A DNA stretch of 5,849 bases from an uncultured Ruminococcus sp. GTDB lineage: Bacteria > Bacillota > Clostridia > Oscillospirales > Acutalibacteraceae. This document shows positions 5,694 to 5,849 of the stretch, piece after piece. The notes under the pieces were generated by a model that saw nothing but the letters and a program-made list of their open reading frames with translations, had not been told where the DNA came from and searched no databases. The stretch lies in assembly GCA_902802975.1 (NCBI GenBank), contig CADCOF010000076.1:1-5849 (forward strand). Reading direction: 5' to 3'. Each line of letters begins with the position of its first letter. The first letter of the stretch is position 1. The position numbers were made by a program, and so were the translations under genes.

Positions 5694-5738
5694 TTACAAA
5701 ATTGTAAATTTGTAATTATTCTGTAATAAAAAATTACA
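5694..5738. repeat. Cluster of TTACA/TGTAA half-sites upstream of the tyrS promoter
   Basis: Five half-sites fall in 45 bases: TTACA at 5694, TGTAA at 5703, 5711 and 5722, and TTACA at 5734. Two pairs make perfect dyads: TTACAA-AA-TTGTAA (5694-5707), and TGTAAT (5722-5727) with ATTACA (5733-5738) around five A. The cluster sits where a -35 box and upstream activator or UP elements would be. It may be a protein-binding region or simply structured AT-rich DNA. Confidence 0.5.
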
Positions 5739-5832
5739 AGTTTGAAATATTCAGGTTCATTCTTGCTCATTTATAGATTATAGTATAAACAAGGGGTACA
5801 TAATGCTTTTCACTTTGATTAATATTAAACTA

Positions 5833-5846
5833 TTACAAAATTGTAA
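5833..5846. repeat. Second copy of the TTACAAAATTGTAA dyad
   Basis: An exact 14-base copy of the dyad at 5694-5707, 139 bases further upstream of tyrS and only 3 bases from the window edge. Exact repetition of a dyad suggests a binding site more than chance does, but the DNA here is very AT-rich. Confidence 0.45.
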
Positions 5847-5849
5847 GAA

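Noticed and set aside
5803..5849. Possible plus-strand gene start: ATG at 5803 with AAGGGG at 5791-5796, open to the window edge
   Set aside because: Only 15 codons are visible, the composition is that of the AT-rich spacer, no convincing plus-strand promoter was found, and the frame runs through the repeated dyad. It cannot be supported from this window.

Overview
The window looks like chromosome from a Gram-positive, low- to mid-GC Clostridia bacterium, most plausibly a Ruminococcus-like member of the Oscillospiraceae. The evidence is a calcium-binding dockerin module in a secreted GH25 muramidase, strong AGGAGG-type ribosome binding sites, a YbjN-family protein of the kind seen in Clostridia, AT-rich spacers and the standard genetic code. 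The genus is inferred from module types, not from a search.

All five supported genes lie on the minus strand, so transcription runs from high to low coordinates. In that order: (1) an AT-rich leader (5593-5849) with a repeated TTACAAAATTGTAA dyad, an extended -10 promoter and a small hairpin; (2) tyrS, tyrosyl-tRNA synthetase (4363-5592); (3) 49 bases later, a membrane-anchored VanY-like M15B D,D-carboxypeptidase with a long acidic tail (2979-4313), closed by a strong intrinsic terminator (2934-2970); (4) a good promoter (2867-2895) with an inverted repeat at the expected transcription start; (5) a secreted GH25 lysozyme with a seven-residue repeat linker and an internal dockerin (1523-2809); (6) a YbjN-domain protein (744-1376), perhaps co-transcribed with the lysozyme because no terminator separates them, closed by an intrinsic terminator (675-706); (7) a 447-base AT-rich spacer with a good promoter (417-445) and an imperfect inverted repeat; (8) the 5' end of a secreted protein gene that runs off the left edge (1-296).

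Two neighbouring products act on peptidoglycan outside the membrane: the carboxypeptidase trims stem peptides and the GH25 enzyme cleaves glycan strands. The dockerin would let the muramidase dock onto a cohesin-bearing protein, but no cohesin is encoded here. The linkage of tyrS to the carboxypeptidase is probably simple co-transcription.

I see no CRISPR array, tRNA, rRNA, insertion sequence, phage gene or T-box. I do not see a clear new multi-gene system. The most unusual items are the dockerin-bearing muramidase with its 21-bp in-frame minisatellite, the clustered TGTAA/TTACA half-sites before tyrS, and dyads at or near predicted transcription starts.
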